Source of the DNA: Candidatus Nitrotoga sp. M5
GTDB taxonomy: Bacteria; Pseudomonadota; Gammaproteobacteria; Burkholderiales; Gallionellaceae
Assembly (NCBI RefSeq): GCF_927904885.1
Contig: NZ_CAKMNW010000005.1
Coordinates: 1-64,000 of the forward strand
Length of the DNA: 64,000 bases
Direction of reading: 5' to 3'
Numbering within the stretch: position 1 is the stretch's first letter; each line of letters opens with the position of its first letter. The notes under the pieces were generated by a model that was not told where the DNA came from, ran no database searches, and saw nothing but the letters and a program-made list of their open reading frames with translations. The position numbers and the translations under genes were made by a program. Positions 1-10,736 of this stretch are shown here, piece after piece.

Positions 1-1
1 C

Positions 2-103
2 GCCAAATTCCTGGGCGCTCAGCCAGAGCAGGTTGGTAGCGGCGATTCTGCTCAATTGAAACAAGCTGAAGTTGTATCTGCCGATTCGAAAACAGTTGCT
101 TAA
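2..103 (+). CDS. C-terminal end of an unidentified protein (partial)
   Basis: An open frame enters from the left edge and ends at TAA 101-103, giving 33 residues rich in Ala, Gln and Ser. The next gene starts one base later, so the two are probably co-transcribed. Too little remains to name a family. PepSY-type membrane proteins are often next to iron- or redox-related periplasmic proteins, but nothing visible here proves that. Confidence 0.6.
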   Translation, partial: AKFLGAQPEQVGSGDSAQLKQAEVVSADSKTVA

Positions 104-104
104 T

Positions 105-818
105 ATGAATATTCATGAAGTTCGCCGGTGGCATGGCCTTGTTGGAGCGGTGATAGTCTTTTTTTTGTTCTACCTGATGCTTTCGGGATTACCATTGAAT
201 CATGTTGAACTACTTAAATTAGAGAAACGTGAAATAAGCTCTCCTTGGCTAATGCGCTGGTATGGTGAAGATATTGCAGATCCCACTCAAGGGTATTTAC
301 TTGGTAATAAATATATAACTTGGGAGGGTAGTAAATGGGTTTTAGGCGATAAATTATTGGCTAGTAGCTCGGGTCAACCCGTTGGAGCAGTCGAGGTTGG
401 GGGTATTAATTATGTTGCAACTACCGCTGCCCTATATTTGTATCAATCCGATGGACGGCTGTTAGACAAGGTAGAACAGCAATCGCTACCCGCCTCTCCT
501 ATATCTGCGCTCGGTAAAATGGGCAGCAATGTTATGCTGCAAACACCTACTGCTGTATATGCTAGCGTTGATGGTCTGAATTGGGAACAGTCAAATTCTA
601 CTGGAATGACATTGTCTTCTCTACAAGTGCTTCCTGCAGACGTTAAACGTCGCTCGGCTGACATTCTATCGCCGGGCATATCGCTGAAGCGTATATTGCA
701 AGACCTGCACAGTGGCCGTTTTTTTGGACGCTATGCGGTATGGGTGATGGACATTGCTTCAATTGTTTTGTTTGGACTAGGTATCAGCGGGTTTTGGCTC
801 TACTGGAGGTTAAGGTGA
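105..818 (+). CDS. PepSY-associated membrane protein
   Basis: This 237-residue protein has one transmembrane segment near the N-terminus (starting at the RRWHGLVGA stretch) and a second at the very C-terminus (WVMDIASIVLFGLGISGFWL). A mostly polar, probably periplasmic domain of about 170 residues lies between them. The short RxWH start and the two-helix frame match PepSY-associated TM proteins, which are often found with iron uptake or membrane redox functions. I chose the ATG at 105 because it follows the previous stop directly (TAATATG); an in-frame start at 72 would overlap that gene. A specific role cannot be read from the sequence. Confidence 0.6.
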   Translation: MNIHEVRRWHGLVGAVIVFFLFYLMLSGLPLNHVELLKLEKREISSPWLMRWYGEDIADPTQGYLLGNKYITWEGSKWVLGDKLLASSSGQPVGAVEVGGINYVATTAALYLYQSDGRLLDKVEQQSLPASPISALGKMGSNVMLQTPTAVYASVDGLNWEQSNSTGMTLSSLQVLPADVKRRSADILSPGISLKRILQDLHSGRFFGRYAVWVMDIASIVLFGLGISGFWLYWRLR

Positions 819-2079
819 TTGGAGAAAAAACTCATCGCTTGCAACTGCTTGTTGAGGATGGATTACGGAGCGTAAATATTCGGGATACTGTTGCCTGACT
901 TGATCATTCTTAAATTAGTTTTACTATGTTAATTTCGGCTGAGTATCTCTCCCCTGAGCATGTGTTTATAGACTGTATAGATGACTGAGGAAAATAGATT
1001 TCTAGTCTGCGGTTCGATCTTCGGCTAGAATTTGCCAAAATTAACATGTGCTTATCCATGAGGTAAAGCAACTCAGCACGAACTTAAGTTCGTTTGTTCA
1101 ATCTGTTGAATCGAACAGCAATTCACACTATCGTCCTGGTTAAAGGGATCGAGACGCAGCCAGAATATCTCCTGATCTGCGAATTGGGGCATGCCTGTGG
1201 GCAAGTTTAGCGCATTACCCTTCTTCACAATTTTTCTCCACTACGCTATCTGCTCGAATTCGCAGGTAACTAATCTGTTTAGATATTTGTTATTCCGCAA
1301 AAAATAAGCCCCTGCATATAATATAGCTACTGTTAAAAAATGCAGCGAAAAATTCCACCGTCACGTCCGACAGCCTCAGCAATGAGATCTTATTTCGATC
1401 GAAGAGAAGTTACATATCATCCCAGATGTTGACAATGGCAAGTTGCTTGGTCTGACTTGCCGAGGCTGTATGATTGAATAATTTTCCGCCCATATGACCG
1501 TGAACTATATCAATACATTCCTGTTCCTTTCTCATGAATGTCGATCCGCTATTGACGGAAATGGAAGCACAGTTTTGTAAGTACAACTATGAAACTGATC
1601 GATTTCAAGTCAGCCATTCTGAATTTTATATAGTATCGATGGTCAAGATCGTAGCGATCTGCTAGCGAAGATCGGCAGAGTAGAAAATATACTACTATTT
1701 GATAGCCTATCGCTTGGCGTGGTCAAATTCTGCATGAGACAGTGCTATGCTCACTATTACATTACCTCGGTAGTAGGTGATGTCCAAGAAGCAGGCAAAG
1801 AAAATCAATGATAACAGCCTGTTCACCCACCGCCGCAATGTAATTCAAAATAGTGATTACAAGTCCAATTAATTGGAATATATTATTGCTCAACTAAATT
1901 AAGTTAGTGGGACATAAGATATGTGAAGGCTCAGAGCCTGTGGAGAATGACCAACGGCGTCATGATCATGGGTGACCGAATGACTCTGTTGCATTAACTT
2001 AAATTTTAAAGGCACAATGCGACAGAATCAGGAAATCATTGGATATGACAGACTTTAATGTGTAGCCTGGTAAGTAAAA
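819..2079. other. 1.26-kb stretch without a convincing gene
   Basis: No long open frame exists here. A GTG-started frame at 815-898 (27 codons) overlaps the previous stop and resembles nothing I know. On the minus strand 1073-1228 (GTG start, 51 residues, containing PQFADQEIFWLRLDPF) reads like a protein fragment but has no identified family. The rest is AT-rich with scattered stops. It may be a decayed gene or mobile-element scar. Confidence 0.4.
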
Positions 2080-4176
2080 ATGAATTCTAAAACCAGTAAA
2101 GATTTCAGTCCGCAGCATTTTATTAATCGTGAGCTTGGTCAACTGGAGTTCAATCTGCGCGTGCTGGCGCAAGCAGAAAATGTTAGCGTTCCAATTCTGG
2201 AACGTCTGAAATACCTGTGTATTGTCAGCAGCAACCTGGATGAATTTTTTGAAATTCGTGTCGCAGGGTTGAAGGAACAAGTTAATCTAAAAAGTGTTGG
2301 ATCCGGGCCAGACGGCATGGATGCGCGCCAGACACTCAAGCGTGTACGGGAGCAGGTGCAACGTCTCATCGAGCGGCAATATCGCATACTGAACAGCGAC
2401 ATTCTGCCAATATTGGATACGCATGGCATCAGTTTCCTGCGCCGCACTAGTTGGAACGAGGCTCAGAGCGCCTGGATAAAAAATTTCTTTTTGTGTGAAG
2501 TTAAGCCGGTGCTTACTCCAATCGGCCTCGATCCATCGCATCCTTTTCCTCGTGTACTTAACAAAAGTTTGAATTTTGCTGTCGAGCTGGTAGGTAAAGA
2601 TGCTTTTGGGCGCAATTCTGCCAAGGCCATAGTGCAGGCGCCGCGTGTTTTGCCGCGCACTATCTTGTTGCCGTCTGAAATTAGTGGTTGTGCTCATGGC
2701 TTTGTGTTTCTATCGTCTATTTTGCATGCGTTTGCTGGCGAGCTGTTCGGCGGAATGGAAGTGTTGAGCTGTCACCAGTTCCGTGTTACGCGCAACAGCG
2801 ACCTCTTTGTCGATGAGGAAGAGGTGAAAAATCTACGCGTCAGTTTGCAGGGGGAATTACCGCAGCGACACTTCGGCAATGCTGTGCGCCTGGAAGTTAC
2901 AGACCATTGCGCGCCACAAGTAGCCACATATTTGCTGCAGCAATTGGAGCTGGGTGAAGACGACCTGTATCGCGTAGATGGACCGGTAAATTTGGTGCGC
3001 CTGATGGGTATTCCTGACCAGGTGGCGCGCGATGACCTGAAATTCCCTGCTTTTGATCCTGGTATACCTGGCGATTTATTGAAGAAGGGCGCGGATATGT
3101 TCAAAGTCATCCGCAAGAACGATGTATTACTACATCACCCTTTTCAGTCGTTCAAACCCGTCGTCGATCTTATACAACAGGCTGCCGCCGATCCTAATGT
3201 CGTTGCCATTAAACAGACCGTGTACCGCACTGGTGTGAATTCAGAGTTAATGGAAGCGCTTGTTACCGCTGCCCACCATGGCAAAGAAGTAACGGTAATC
3301 GTTGAATTGCTTGCGCGTTTTGATGAGGAAGCCAATATCAACTGGGCAAGTCGTTTAGAGGAAGTCGGGGCGCATGTGGTATATGGCGTTGTTGGATACA
3401 AGGCACATGCCAAGATGCTAATGGTGATACGGCGCGAGGATGGCAAGTTGCGACGCTATGTACATCTGGGCACCGGTAATTATCATCCACGCACTGCCCG
3501 ACTTTATACGGACTTCGGCCTGTTTACGAGCAATGAGCAAATATGCACAGATGTAAATGAAGTATTTACACAACTTACCGGACTAGGCAAAGCGGGTAAA
3601 TTAAATCATTTATGGCAATCGCCTTTTTCATTGCACAGCCAGATTTTGCGCGCCATTCAGAATGAAATTAAACTCGCCAAGGCAGGTAAGCGTGCGCACA
3701 TTATTGCAAAGATGAACGCGCTACTTGAACCAGACATCATAATGGAGTTATACGAAGCATCGCAGGCCGGTGTGAAGGTAGATCTTATTGTACGCGGGGT
3801 ATGTGCGCTGCGTCCGAGAGTGCCAGGACTGTCCGAAAATATCCGTGTGCGGTCGATAATTGGTCGCTTTTTGGAACACACGCGCATATTCTATTTCCGA
3901 AATAATTTGGCGCATAACGTGTATCTGAGCAGTGCCGATTGGATGGACCGCAATTTCTTTCGTCGAATAGAGGTGTGTTTCCCAGTGCTCGACAAAAAAC
4001 TGAAAAAACGCGTTATTGATGAAGGGTTGAAAGCTTATATGCAGGACAACGTTCAAGCGTGGGAAATGGACTTGAATGGCCATTATCGAGCTAAGTCTCC
4101 CCGGCGTGCTGTGCGGAAATGCGCACAATCTTCATTGTTGCAACAGCTCGCCAATCCAAAGTCGGAGCCGTTATAA
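2080..4176 (+). CDS. ppk1: Polyphosphate kinase 1
   Basis: Ppk1 reversibly polymerises the gamma-phosphate of ATP into long-chain polyphosphate and is usually membrane-associated. The 698-residue length fits the family. It has an N-terminal helical domain (about 10-115), then the head domain, then two phospholipase-D-like C-terminal domains. The autophosphorylated histidine is H443 in YKAHAKML; the second conserved histidine is H600 in EHTRIFYF. The GTGNYHPRTARLYTDFGL stretch of the active site is intact. The gene stands alone, with a gene-poor region upstream and cysS convergent downstream. No strong ribosome site precedes the ATG. Confidence 0.97.
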   Translation: MNSKTSKDFSPQHFINRELGQLEFNLRVLAQAENVSVPILERLKYLCIVSSNLDEFFEIRVAGLKEQVNLKSVGSGPDGMDARQTLKRVREQVQRLIERQYRILNSDILPILDTHGISFLRRTSWNEAQSAWIKNFFLCEVKPVLTPIGLDPSHPFPRVLNKSLNFAVELVGKDAFGRNSAKAIVQAPRVLPRTILLPSEISGCAHGFVFLSSILHAFAGELFGGMEVLSCHQFRVTRNSDLFVDEEEVKNLRVSLQGELPQRHFGNAVRLEVTDHCAPQVATYLLQQLELGEDDLYRVDGPVNLVRLMGIPDQVARDDLKFPAFDPGIPGDLLKKGADMFKVIRKNDVLLHHPFQSFKPVVDLIQQAAADPNVVAIKQTVYRTGVNSELMEALVTAAHHGKEVTVIVELLARFDEEANINWASRLEEVGAHVVYGVVGYKAHAKMLMVIRREDGKLRRYVHLGTGNYHPRTARLYTDFGLFTSNEQICTDVNEVFTQLTGLGKAGKLNHLWQSPFSLHSQILRAIQNEIKLAKAGKRAHIIAKMNALLEPDIIMELYEASQAGVKVDLIVRGVCALRPRVPGLSENIRVRSIIGRFLEHTRIFYFRNNLAHNVYLSSADWMDRNFFRRIEVCFPVLDKKLKKRVIDEGLKAYMQDNVQAWEMDLNGHYRAKSPRRAVRKCAQSSLLQQLANPKSEPL

Positions 4177-4272
4177 CTTATGTTTAACCCCCCTCCTCAC
4201 TATATTGGAAAATGCTTAGGGTGACCTTATAAAGGACACGTCGTAACTCACCATGCTTGCCCAAGCCTCTGA

Positions 4273-5739
4273 CTACGCGCGCCGCCAAGTGGTCCCAGAT
4301 GCATAGTCTTCCAGCGCAATTCCCGCTTCTAATAGCTCCTTACGGATGCGGTCGGATTCGGCGAAATTTTTGGATTGTTTGGCGACAGTTCGTTCGGCAA
4401 TTAAGGTCTGGACGCTTTTAGTCATACCCGGTGGAGTAAAGTCAACTGTAGAAGATCCATCGGATTTTAAAGAAGCCGTGGCAAAGCCTGTAGCAGAGCC
4501 TGTACCAGAAGCTTTAGCATATTTAAGCCCTTGCAGGTAATCCTTAGGATTCTGCTGCAACAAGCCAAGAACTTCTCCTAACACCTTAAGTGTTTTTGCA
4601 GCTTCTAACGAATGACTGCGATTCACCTCACTTGCCAGATCGAACAAGACAGCCATTGCTTCCGGCGTATTGAAGTCATCATCCATTGCGGTTTTAAATC
4701 GTTGTGAATACGGCTCGTTCCAATCGATTGAATTCGTTTCGATAGGGTCAGTGATTTTACTTAATGTCGTGTATAGACGATTCAATGACTGTTTTGCATC
4801 GTCCAGATGCGCATCGGAATAATTCAACTGGCTGCGATAGTGTGCGCGCAGAATAAAAAAGCGCACCACTTCCGCATCATATTTTTCCAGCACCTCGCGG
4901 ATAGAGAAGAAATTACCGAGGCTTTTTGACATCTTCTCATTGTCTACGCGCACGAAGCCATTGTGCATCCAGATATTCACAGACTTGCACTGACAAGCCC
5001 CCTCACTTTGAGCAATCTCATTTTCGTGGTGCGGAAACTGCAAATCGGCACCACCGCCATGTATATCGAAATGTTTACCAAGCGTTTCCAAGCTCATAGC
5101 CGAGCATTCAATATGCCAACCAGGTCGTCCTTTCCCCCAAGGAGAATCCCATTTAACTTCGACTGGATCGCTATCTTTGGAATGCTTCCAAAGGACGAAA
5201 TCGAGCGGATCAAGCTTGCCATCATTCACCTCCACACGCTCGCCAGCTCGCAAATCTGCCAGTGTTTTGCCAGATAATTTGCCGTAATTGGAAAACTTGC
5301 GCACTGCATAATTCACATCCCCATCGGCAGCTTGATAGGCTAATCCCCTGGCCTCCAACTTGGCGATCATGTCCAGCATTTGCGGTATATATTGAGTAGC
5401 TCGTGGTTCTAAGTCTGGTGGCAGGATACCAAGTGCACGTTCATCCATATGCATCTCATCAATGAAACGCTGAGTGAGTGCATGGATAGATTCAGCATTC
5501 TCCGCGGCTCGCTTGATAATCTTGTCGTCAATGTCAGTGATATTACGTACATAGGTCACGTCCAGCTCACTTGCCTTAAGCCAGCGATAAGCCATGTCGA
5601 ATGCCACCATCACCCGCGCATGACCGAGATGACAATAGTCATAAACGGTCATGCCGCATACATACATTCGAACTTTGCCGGGTTCGATGGGAATAAAGTC
5701 CTGCTTGTCGCGGGTTAACGTATTGTAAATTTTCAGCAT
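4273..5739 (-). CDS. cysS: Cysteinyl-tRNA synthetase
   Basis: This class I synthetase charges tRNA-Cys. From the ATG at 5739 the protein has 488 residues. The HIGH-type motif is HLGH at 37-40 and KMSKS is at 269-273. The zinc ligands C28, C212, H237 and E241 are present. It is about 27 residues longer than the usual ~461 because of a Gly/Ser/Thr-rich insertion near 405-440, just before the C-terminal anticodon-binding part. A TTG one codon upstream is possible but less likely. It is the last gene of a glnS-usp-cysS unit, 24 bp after usp. Confidence 0.97.
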   Translation of the reverse strand: MLKIYNTLTRDKQDFIPIEPGKVRMYVCGMTVYDYCHLGHARVMVAFDMAYRWLKASELDVTYVRNITDIDDKIIKRAAENAESIHALTQRFIDEMHMDERALGILPPDLEPRATQYIPQMLDMIAKLEARGLAYQAADGDVNYAVRKFSNYGKLSGKTLADLRAGERVEVNDGKLDPLDFVLWKHSKDSDPVEVKWDSPWGKGRPGWHIECSAMSLETLGKHFDIHGGGADLQFPHHENEIAQSEGACQCKSVNIWMHNGFVRVDNEKMSKSLGNFFSIREVLEKYDAEVVRFFILRAHYRSQLNYSDAHLDDAKQSLNRLYTTLSKITDPIETNSIDWNEPYSQRFKTAMDDDFNTPEAMAVLFDLASEVNRSHSLEAAKTLKVLGEVLGLLQQNPKDYLQGLKYAKASGTGSATGFATASLKSDGSSTVDFTPPGMTKSVQTLIAERTVAKQSKNFAESDRIRKELLEAGIALEDYASGTTWRRA

Positions 5740-5763
5740 CAAAAACCTTTAGAGCAACTTTGT

Positions 5764-6213
5764 TTAATTATTTCTCACCAGCAACACCGGCATGGATGCG
5801 CTACGGGCCACAGCTTCTGCCACACTGCCCATCAGCAGATGCGCAATACCCTTTCGGCCGTGCGTGCCCACTACCAGCAAATCGGCATTCCATTGCTGTG
5901 CCTCTTCCGATATAACGCTACCGATACGGCCATCATAGGTCTCAACCAATTTCGTTTCGGCCGTCATGTCTTGCTCAGTAAGCTTTATTTTATGTTTTTC
6001 CAGCAATTCTTTACCTGCATTGGCAACAGCTTCCAAGCTATTCCGCATCAGCACCATATGCAAACCGTCGGGCTCCCACATGATGGGTATTTCCTCACAC
6101 ACATGCAGCAGCAGAATTATGGAATTCATCACTCGAGCTAGCTTGGTTGCTTCATCCAACGCTTTATCGGAAGTCTTGCTACCATCCACCGCCACCACAA
6201 TGCGCTTATACAT
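5764..6213 (-). CDS. Universal stress protein (UspA family)
   Basis: A 149-residue single Usp domain. It begins MYKRIVVAVDGS, the typical first strand and nucleotide-binding loop, and ends with VVGTHGRKGIAHLLMGSVAEAV. That segment carries the G-x2-G-x9-G-S pattern of ATP-binding family members. The ATG at 6213 is supported by a GGGAGA ribosome site; a longer frame would run into glnS. It lies 14 bp after glnS and before cysS, so it is co-transcribed with two tRNA synthetases. That placement is uncommon and suggests expression coupled to translation capacity. Confidence 0.92.
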   Translation of the reverse strand: MYKRIVVAVDGSKTSDKALDEATKLARVMNSIILLLHVCEEIPIMWEPDGLHMVLMRNSLEAVANAGKELLEKHKIKLTEQDMTAETKLVETYDGRIGSVISEEAQQWNADLLVVGTHGRKGIAHLLMGSVAEAVARSASMPVLLVRNN

Positions 6214-6227
6214 CAAAATCTCCCTGT

Positions 6228-7910
6228 TTAAACTGGTTCTTTTGTCCACGAATCTTTGAGGGTTACGGTCCGATTGAACGTCAGTTTTCCACCAGGCTGG
6301 TGCTCATACCGATCGGTGCAGAAATAGCCGAGGCGTTCAAATTGATAATGTGTTTCAGGTGCCGCATCACGCACGGTAGACTCGACCCAACCCTGCACTA
6401 CGGTCAGTGACGCTGGGTTGATGAATTCACAAAAATCGCGTGTTTTGTCGTTGTCTGGTTCCGGCACGTTAAACAGGCGATCGTACAAACGAATCTCTGC
6501 GGGTAGTGCGTGTTCAGAGGACAGCCAGTGGATCACACCTTTTACCTTGCGCCCTACTGGATTCTTGCCCAGCGTGTCTTGATCAATAGAACAATGAAGT
6601 TCAATGACGTTACCGGCATCATCTTTAATGACCTCATCACAACGCATCACGTAACTGTAGCGCAAGCGCACTTCTCCACCAGGTATCAAACGCTGCCAAC
6701 GAGGAGGTGGGTTCTCGGTAAAGTCGTCGGTTTCAATCCAAATCTCTTTGCTGAATGGCACCATACGGCTACCGAATTCAGGATGCTCCGGATGAAAGCC
6801 AGCTTCACGTGATTGGCTCTCGCCCACCACAAAATTGCTGATGATGACCTTCAGCGGTTTCACCACCGCCATCACACGCGGCGCTCGCGATTCTAAATCT
6901 TCGCGAATGCAGCCCTCAAGCACTGCCATGTCAACCACGTTTTCACTCTTGGAAACACCAATCCTGCGAGTAAATTCACGAATGCCTTGCGGTGTGTATC
7001 CGCGTCTGCGCATACCGACAATAGTTGGCATACGTGGATCATCCCAGCCGGATACATGTTGCTCAGTGACAAGTTGCAAGAGCTTGCGCTTGCTGGTTAT
7101 GGTGTAGCGCAATTCCAGACGCGAAAATTCAATTTGCCGGGGATGAGACGGTACAGTCAACTGATCCAGCATCCAGTCATACAAGGGCCGGTGATCTTCA
7201 AATTCCAGAGTGCACAACGAATGCGTAATGTTTTCCAGTGCATCGGAAATACAGTGAGTGTAGTCATACATCGGGTAGATGCACCAAGCGTCACCCGTGC
7301 GAATGTGATGGACGCGACGAATGCGGTAAATCGTCGGGTCGCGCAAGTTGATATTGCCAGAAGCCATGTCGATCTTAGCGCGTAGTACCTTGGCGCCATC
7401 GGCAAATTCACCAGCGCGCATGCGTTGAAACAGGTCAAGGTTTTCAGTTACAGAACGCTCGCGGTACGGACTGGGTTTGCCCGGATTAGTAAGCGTACCG
7501 CGATACTCGCGCATTTCCTCAGCACTGAGATCATCCACATAAGCCTTGCCCTGATTAATTAACTCGATTGCGTAGCCATAAAGCTGTTCGAAATAATCAG
7601 ATGCCCAACGCACCTCGCTCTGCCAATGAAAGCCTAACCATTGAACGTCCTCCTGAATAGCGCGTGCATATTCATCGCTTTCCTTTTCCGGATTAGTGTC
7701 GTCAAAGCGCAAATTGCAGTGGCCCTGATAGTCGATTGCCAAACCAAAATTCAGGCAAATAGACTTGGCATGACCAATATGCAAATATCCATTCGGCTCC
7801 GGTGGAAAGCGTGTGACAATATCCGTATGTTTACCACTCGCCAGGTCGGCCTCAATAATGTTGCGGATAAAGTGGGGGGCGGATGCTGGTGCTTGTGTGT
7901 GGCTGCTCAT
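6228..7910 (-). CDS. glnS: Glutaminyl-tRNA synthetase
   Basis: This class I synthetase charges tRNA-Gln directly, as in beta- and gammaproteobacteria. The 560-residue length fits. It has [17 protein letters not shown] with HIGH at 44-47 and a KMSKS-type loop reading SKRKL around residue 275. The C-terminal anticodon-binding beta-barrels follow. It is the first gene of the glnS-usp-cysS unit; its promoter should lie in 7911-8196. A matching tRNA-Gln(TTG) gene sits at 62518 in the same window. Confidence 0.97.
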   Translation of the reverse strand: MSSHTQAPASAPHFIRNIIEADLASGKHTDIVTRFPPEPNGYLHIGHAKSICLNFGLAIDYQGHCNLRFDDTNPEKESDEYARAIQEDVQWLGFHWQSEVRWASDYFEQLYGYAIELINQGKAYVDDLSAEEMREYRGTLTNPGKPSPYRERSVTENLDLFQRMRAGEFADGAKVLRAKIDMASGNINLRDPTIYRIRRVHHIRTGDAWCIYPMYDYTHCISDALENITHSLCTLEFEDHRPLYDWMLDQLTVPSHPRQIEFSRLELRYTITSKRKLLQLVTEQHVSGWDDPRMPTIVGMRRRGYTPQGIREFTRRIGVSKSENVVDMAVLEGCIREDLESRAPRVMAVVKPLKVIISNFVVGESQSREAGFHPEHPEFGSRMVPFSKEIWIETDDFTENPPPRWQRLIPGGEVRLRYSYVMRCDEVIKDDAGNVIELHCSIDQDTLGKNPVGRKVKGVIHWLSSEHALPAEIRLYDRLFNVPEPDNDKTRDFCEFINPASLTVVQGWVESTVRDAAPETHYQFERLGYFCTDRYEHQPGGKLTFNRTVTLKDSWTKEPV

Positions 7911-8089
7911 TATTCGACGTTTCTTTCAATACAAGAACTATTGATTTTACCCGAAAATCTCCTTGCTCAAACAGATGAAGCGCGGATGGCCTTGTCAGTT
8001 GATACGATAAGCTGTGAAAAAAATGGGCAGATTTGATAGAATCTGGTTCCCTTGGGTAACCCATTTATTCTGAATGCTTCATAAACTTC

Positions 8090-8104
8090 GCGTGATAATC
8101 ACGC
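8090..8104. promoter_or_regulatory. Perfect 15-nt palindrome, possible operator
   Basis: GCGTGATAATCACGC reads the same on both strands about the central A. It lies in the 286-bp divergent interval between glnS and the TPR gene, a fitting place for a regulator site. No regulator can be named, and it could also be a chance dyad. Confidence 0.3.
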
Positions 8105-8196
8105 AGGATTGACTGATACGGAAATTTTGGTAAAGACGTGGCGTAATTATTGATACGCCCAAGCAGACAAAATATTTCATATCTAATGACCACATA

Positions 8197-9183
8197 ATGG
8201 AAAATGTTCACCGTTTTGGCTTACGCGCAGCACTATTCATAGGCGCGCTGTCACTATGCTTCAGCCTGACTGCAGTCGCGGATGAAATCCAGGATATCAA
8301 TAAGCTATTCAAACTGAATCAGCACACGCAGGCGCTGACGCGGATCGACACCTACCTCGCAAGCAATCCTAAAAATGCAAAGGCACGCTTCCTGAAAGGG
8401 CTAATTCTCGCCACGCAGAACAAAACTGATGATGCAATCGGCATATTCGTATCGCTGACTGAAGATTACCCAGAACTACCGGAGCCATATAACAATCTTG
8501 CCGTGCTATACGCTGGGCTAGGCCAATATGGCAAAGCCAAGGATGCATTGGAAATGGCTATCCGCAACCATCCGAACTATGCTACTGCACAGGAAAATTT
8601 GGGCGATATCTACGCCAAAATGGCAAGCCAAGCTTATGAACGTGCGCTACAACTGGACCGGAACAGTGCTAGCGCACAGGCCAAGGTGGCGCGGATTCAT
8701 AACCTGCTCTCTCAGAACAAACCCAGTATAGTGAAGCCACAAGTCGCAACCCCTAAAACAACGCCTGTACCATCTAAAACAGTTTCAGTCGCACCTGAAC
8801 CTGTTTCGTCCAGCGAGCCTGTTAATAAACTGACTGCCGATGATAGCGCTGAAGTCCTAAAGACATTACATAATTGGGTTGAAGTATGGACATCCCAAAA
8901 CGTGACTAAATATTTAGATTTCTATTCCGCAGATTTTAAGACTCCGAATGGTGAAAGCCGCGACCAATGGGAAGCCGACAGCAAGGTACGTATCAGTACG
9001 CCCAAATATATCGAGATTAAAGTTAGCAATGAGAAGGTCAGCTTGCAGGATGAAAACCATGCCACCGTTACCTTTCATCAGTCTTATCGTTCTGACTACC
9101 TAATCACATCCTTCGACAAAGTCATGCTTCTGGTAAAATCAAAAAATAAATGGTTAATCCAAGAAGAGCGTGCTGCACAATAA
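8197..9183 (+). CDS. Exported TPR protein with C-terminal NTF2-like (Cds6-type) domain
   Basis: This 328-residue protein has a signal peptide (cleavage after AVA near residue 28). About four tetratricopeptide repeats follow (35-170), then a Pro/Ser/Val-rich linker (180-210). A C-terminal domain of about 105 residues starts LHNWVEVWTSQNVTKYLDFY, the pattern of NTF2-like/Cds6 domains. In related bacteria this domain is attached to, or encoded near, L,D-transpeptidases, which suggests a periplasmic scaffold in cell-envelope metabolism. That link is from family knowledge; no transpeptidase is adjacent here. Confidence 0.75.
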   Translation: MENVHRFGLRAALFIGALSLCFSLTAVADEIQDINKLFKLNQHTQALTRIDTYLASNPKNAKARFLKGLILATQNKTDDAIGIFVSLTEDYPELPEPYNNLAVLYAGLGQYGKAKDALEMAIRNHPNYATAQENLGDIYAKMASQAYERALQLDRNSASAQAKVARIHNLLSQNKPSIVKPQVATPKTTPVPSKTVSVAPEPVSSSEPVNKLTADDSAEVLKTLHNWVEVWTSQNVTKYLDFYSADFKTPNGESRDQWEADSKVRISTPKYIEIKVSNEKVSLQDENHATVTFHQSYRSDYLITSFDKVMLLVKSKNKWLIQEERAAQ

Positions 9184-9426
9184 TTTAACATGTTCCTCAA
9201 CCTGACTGTCGTTGTCGTTCAGTCACTGACATTGGCTTCTGCGCTTATGTCTGTATTTACTCCTTATTCACATACATATCGGAAAATGAAACGCTATGCT
9301 GCTATTTATCATCAGCATATAAGGGACAGCATATGAAACGCCAAGTCTCTCATCCGCCCTGCTGCTCAGTTGCGCCGCATCAACTGACAATTTTCTCAAC
9401 CTTCAACAATAAATGGAGAATTTAGC

Positions 9427-9954
9427 ATGGTTAAATTACATACCAATTATGGAATAATCACTATCGAACTGGATGCCGAAAAAGCGCCTACCACAGTTAA
9501 AAACTTCCTCGAATATGTTAACAGTGGTTTTTACTACAAGACCATATTCCATCGCGTGGTCGATGGCTTCGTAATTCAGGGAGGTGGCTATAACTACTCG
9601 TATGGGACAGTCTCGATGAGCAGCATTGCAAAAATGGTACCAAAAAATACTAATCCACCAATAAAAAATGAGGCTGCAAACGGTCTGAAAAACGACAAGT
9701 ATACTATCGCCATGGCGCGTCCCTCTGCCCCTCACTCCGCCACGTCTCAATTTTTCATTAATTTGAAGGATAATAACTCCCTGAATTTCACCTCAGCCGA
9801 TAAGAAAGGCTATGGCTATTGCGTGTTTGGCAAGGTGGTGGGTGGAACAGAAGTTGTGGACGCTATCAGCAAGGTAGCGGTCGGTGAGCGCTACGGACTC
9901 GAAAACGTCCCATTAGAAGAAGTTGTCCTCAAAAAAGTGGAAGAAGTGCAATAA
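9427..9954 (+). CDS. Peptidyl-prolyl cis-trans isomerase, cyclophilin type, without signal peptide
   Basis: A 175-residue cyclophilin that catalyses prolyl isomerisation. Catalytic-core segments FHRVVDGFVIQGG, SATSQFFINLKDN and YCVFGKVVGG are present. It has about 20 extra residues between the FVIQGG segment and the NEAANGL loop compared with its neighbour at 10118. Without a leader it should be cytoplasmic. A GGAGA ribosome site precedes the ATG. Upstream, 9333-9425 holds an ATG-started frame whose shifted reading gives a lipoprotein-like leader (SSALLLSCAAS), so the gene may have lost an export signal. It is a tandem paralogue of the next gene. Confidence 0.9.
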   Translation: MVKLHTNYGIITIELDAEKAPTTVKNFLEYVNSGFYYKTIFHRVVDGFVIQGGGYNYSYGTVSMSSIAKMVPKNTNPPIKNEAANGLKNDKYTIAMARPSAPHSATSQFFINLKDNNSLNFTSADKKGYGYCVFGKVVGGTEVVDAISKVAVGERYGLENVPLEEVVLKKVEEVQ

Positions 9955-10117
9955 CTAAAATTAGCGCCAGAGAGCCTGGCCGTTTTAAAAATGGTGAAGT
10001 CTGCAGTATTAAAATGTGAGCAAAAGCATAGGCTATAATCTTGAAGCTGCATGATCATTACCCATCAAGGGTTAAGTGCAGTAACCGCTTTCAGATCATT
10101 TACGAGGAAACGTCATA

Positions 10118-10723
10118 ATGAAATTTCAAGGATTATTCGCTACACTGATACTCAGTTGCCTGCTGCTGTGCACAGCTCAAGCAGCGCCCAATTCTCAACA
10201 ACAGTCTGCACAAAAAGGAAAAGCTAGTATGGTCAAATTGCAAACAAACCACGGTGATATCACCATTGAACTGGATGCTGAAAGAGCACCTGCCACCGTC
10301 AAAAATTTTCTTGATTACGTAACCAGCGGTTTTTATGATAATACGGTGTTCCATCGCATAATTGATGGCTTTATGATTCAAGGCGGTGGCTTCGAAGCTG
10401 GCATGAAAGAAAAGCCCACCAAGGCACCAATTCGAAACGAGGCAGCTAATGGCTTGACGAACGATAAATATACCCTGGCCATGGCACGCACCTCTGATCC
10501 ACACTCTGCCACAGCGCAGTTCTTTATTAACATAAAGGACAACAGTTTCCTCAACTACACTGCACCCAATTCACAAGGTTATGGTTATAGCGTATTCGGG
10601 AAAGTGGTATCAGGCACTGAGGTGCTGGATATTATCCGCAAAGTTAAGACGGGCAATGTCGCTGGGCATCAAGACGTGCCGGTTGAGGATGTAGTCCTCA
10701 TCAAAGCGGAAGTAGTGGAATAA
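10118..10723 (+). CDS. Exported peptidyl-prolyl cis-trans isomerase, cyclophilin type
   Basis: A 201-residue cyclophilin with a clear signal peptide ([13 protein letters not shown] then APNS, cleavage near residue 23), so it should fold periplasmic proteins. Conserved segments [32 protein letters not shown] and [13 protein letters not shown] are intact. An ACGAGGAAA ribosome site precedes the ATG. It is about 60-65% identical by eye to the leaderless cyclophilin 160 bp upstream, so the pair is a tandem duplication. A terminal-inverted-repeat element lies directly downstream. Confidence 0.93.
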   Translation: MKFQGLFATLILSCLLLCTAQAAPNSQQQSAQKGKASMVKLQTNHGDITIELDAERAPATVKNFLDYVTSGFYDNTVFHRIIDGFMIQGGGFEAGMKEKPTKAPIRNEAANGLTNDKYTLAMARTSDPHSATAQFFINIKDNSFLNYTAPNSQGYGYSVFGKVVSGTEVLDIIRKVKTGNVAGHQDVPVEDVVLIKAEVVE

Positions 10724-10736
10724 CTTAAAGAACGGC

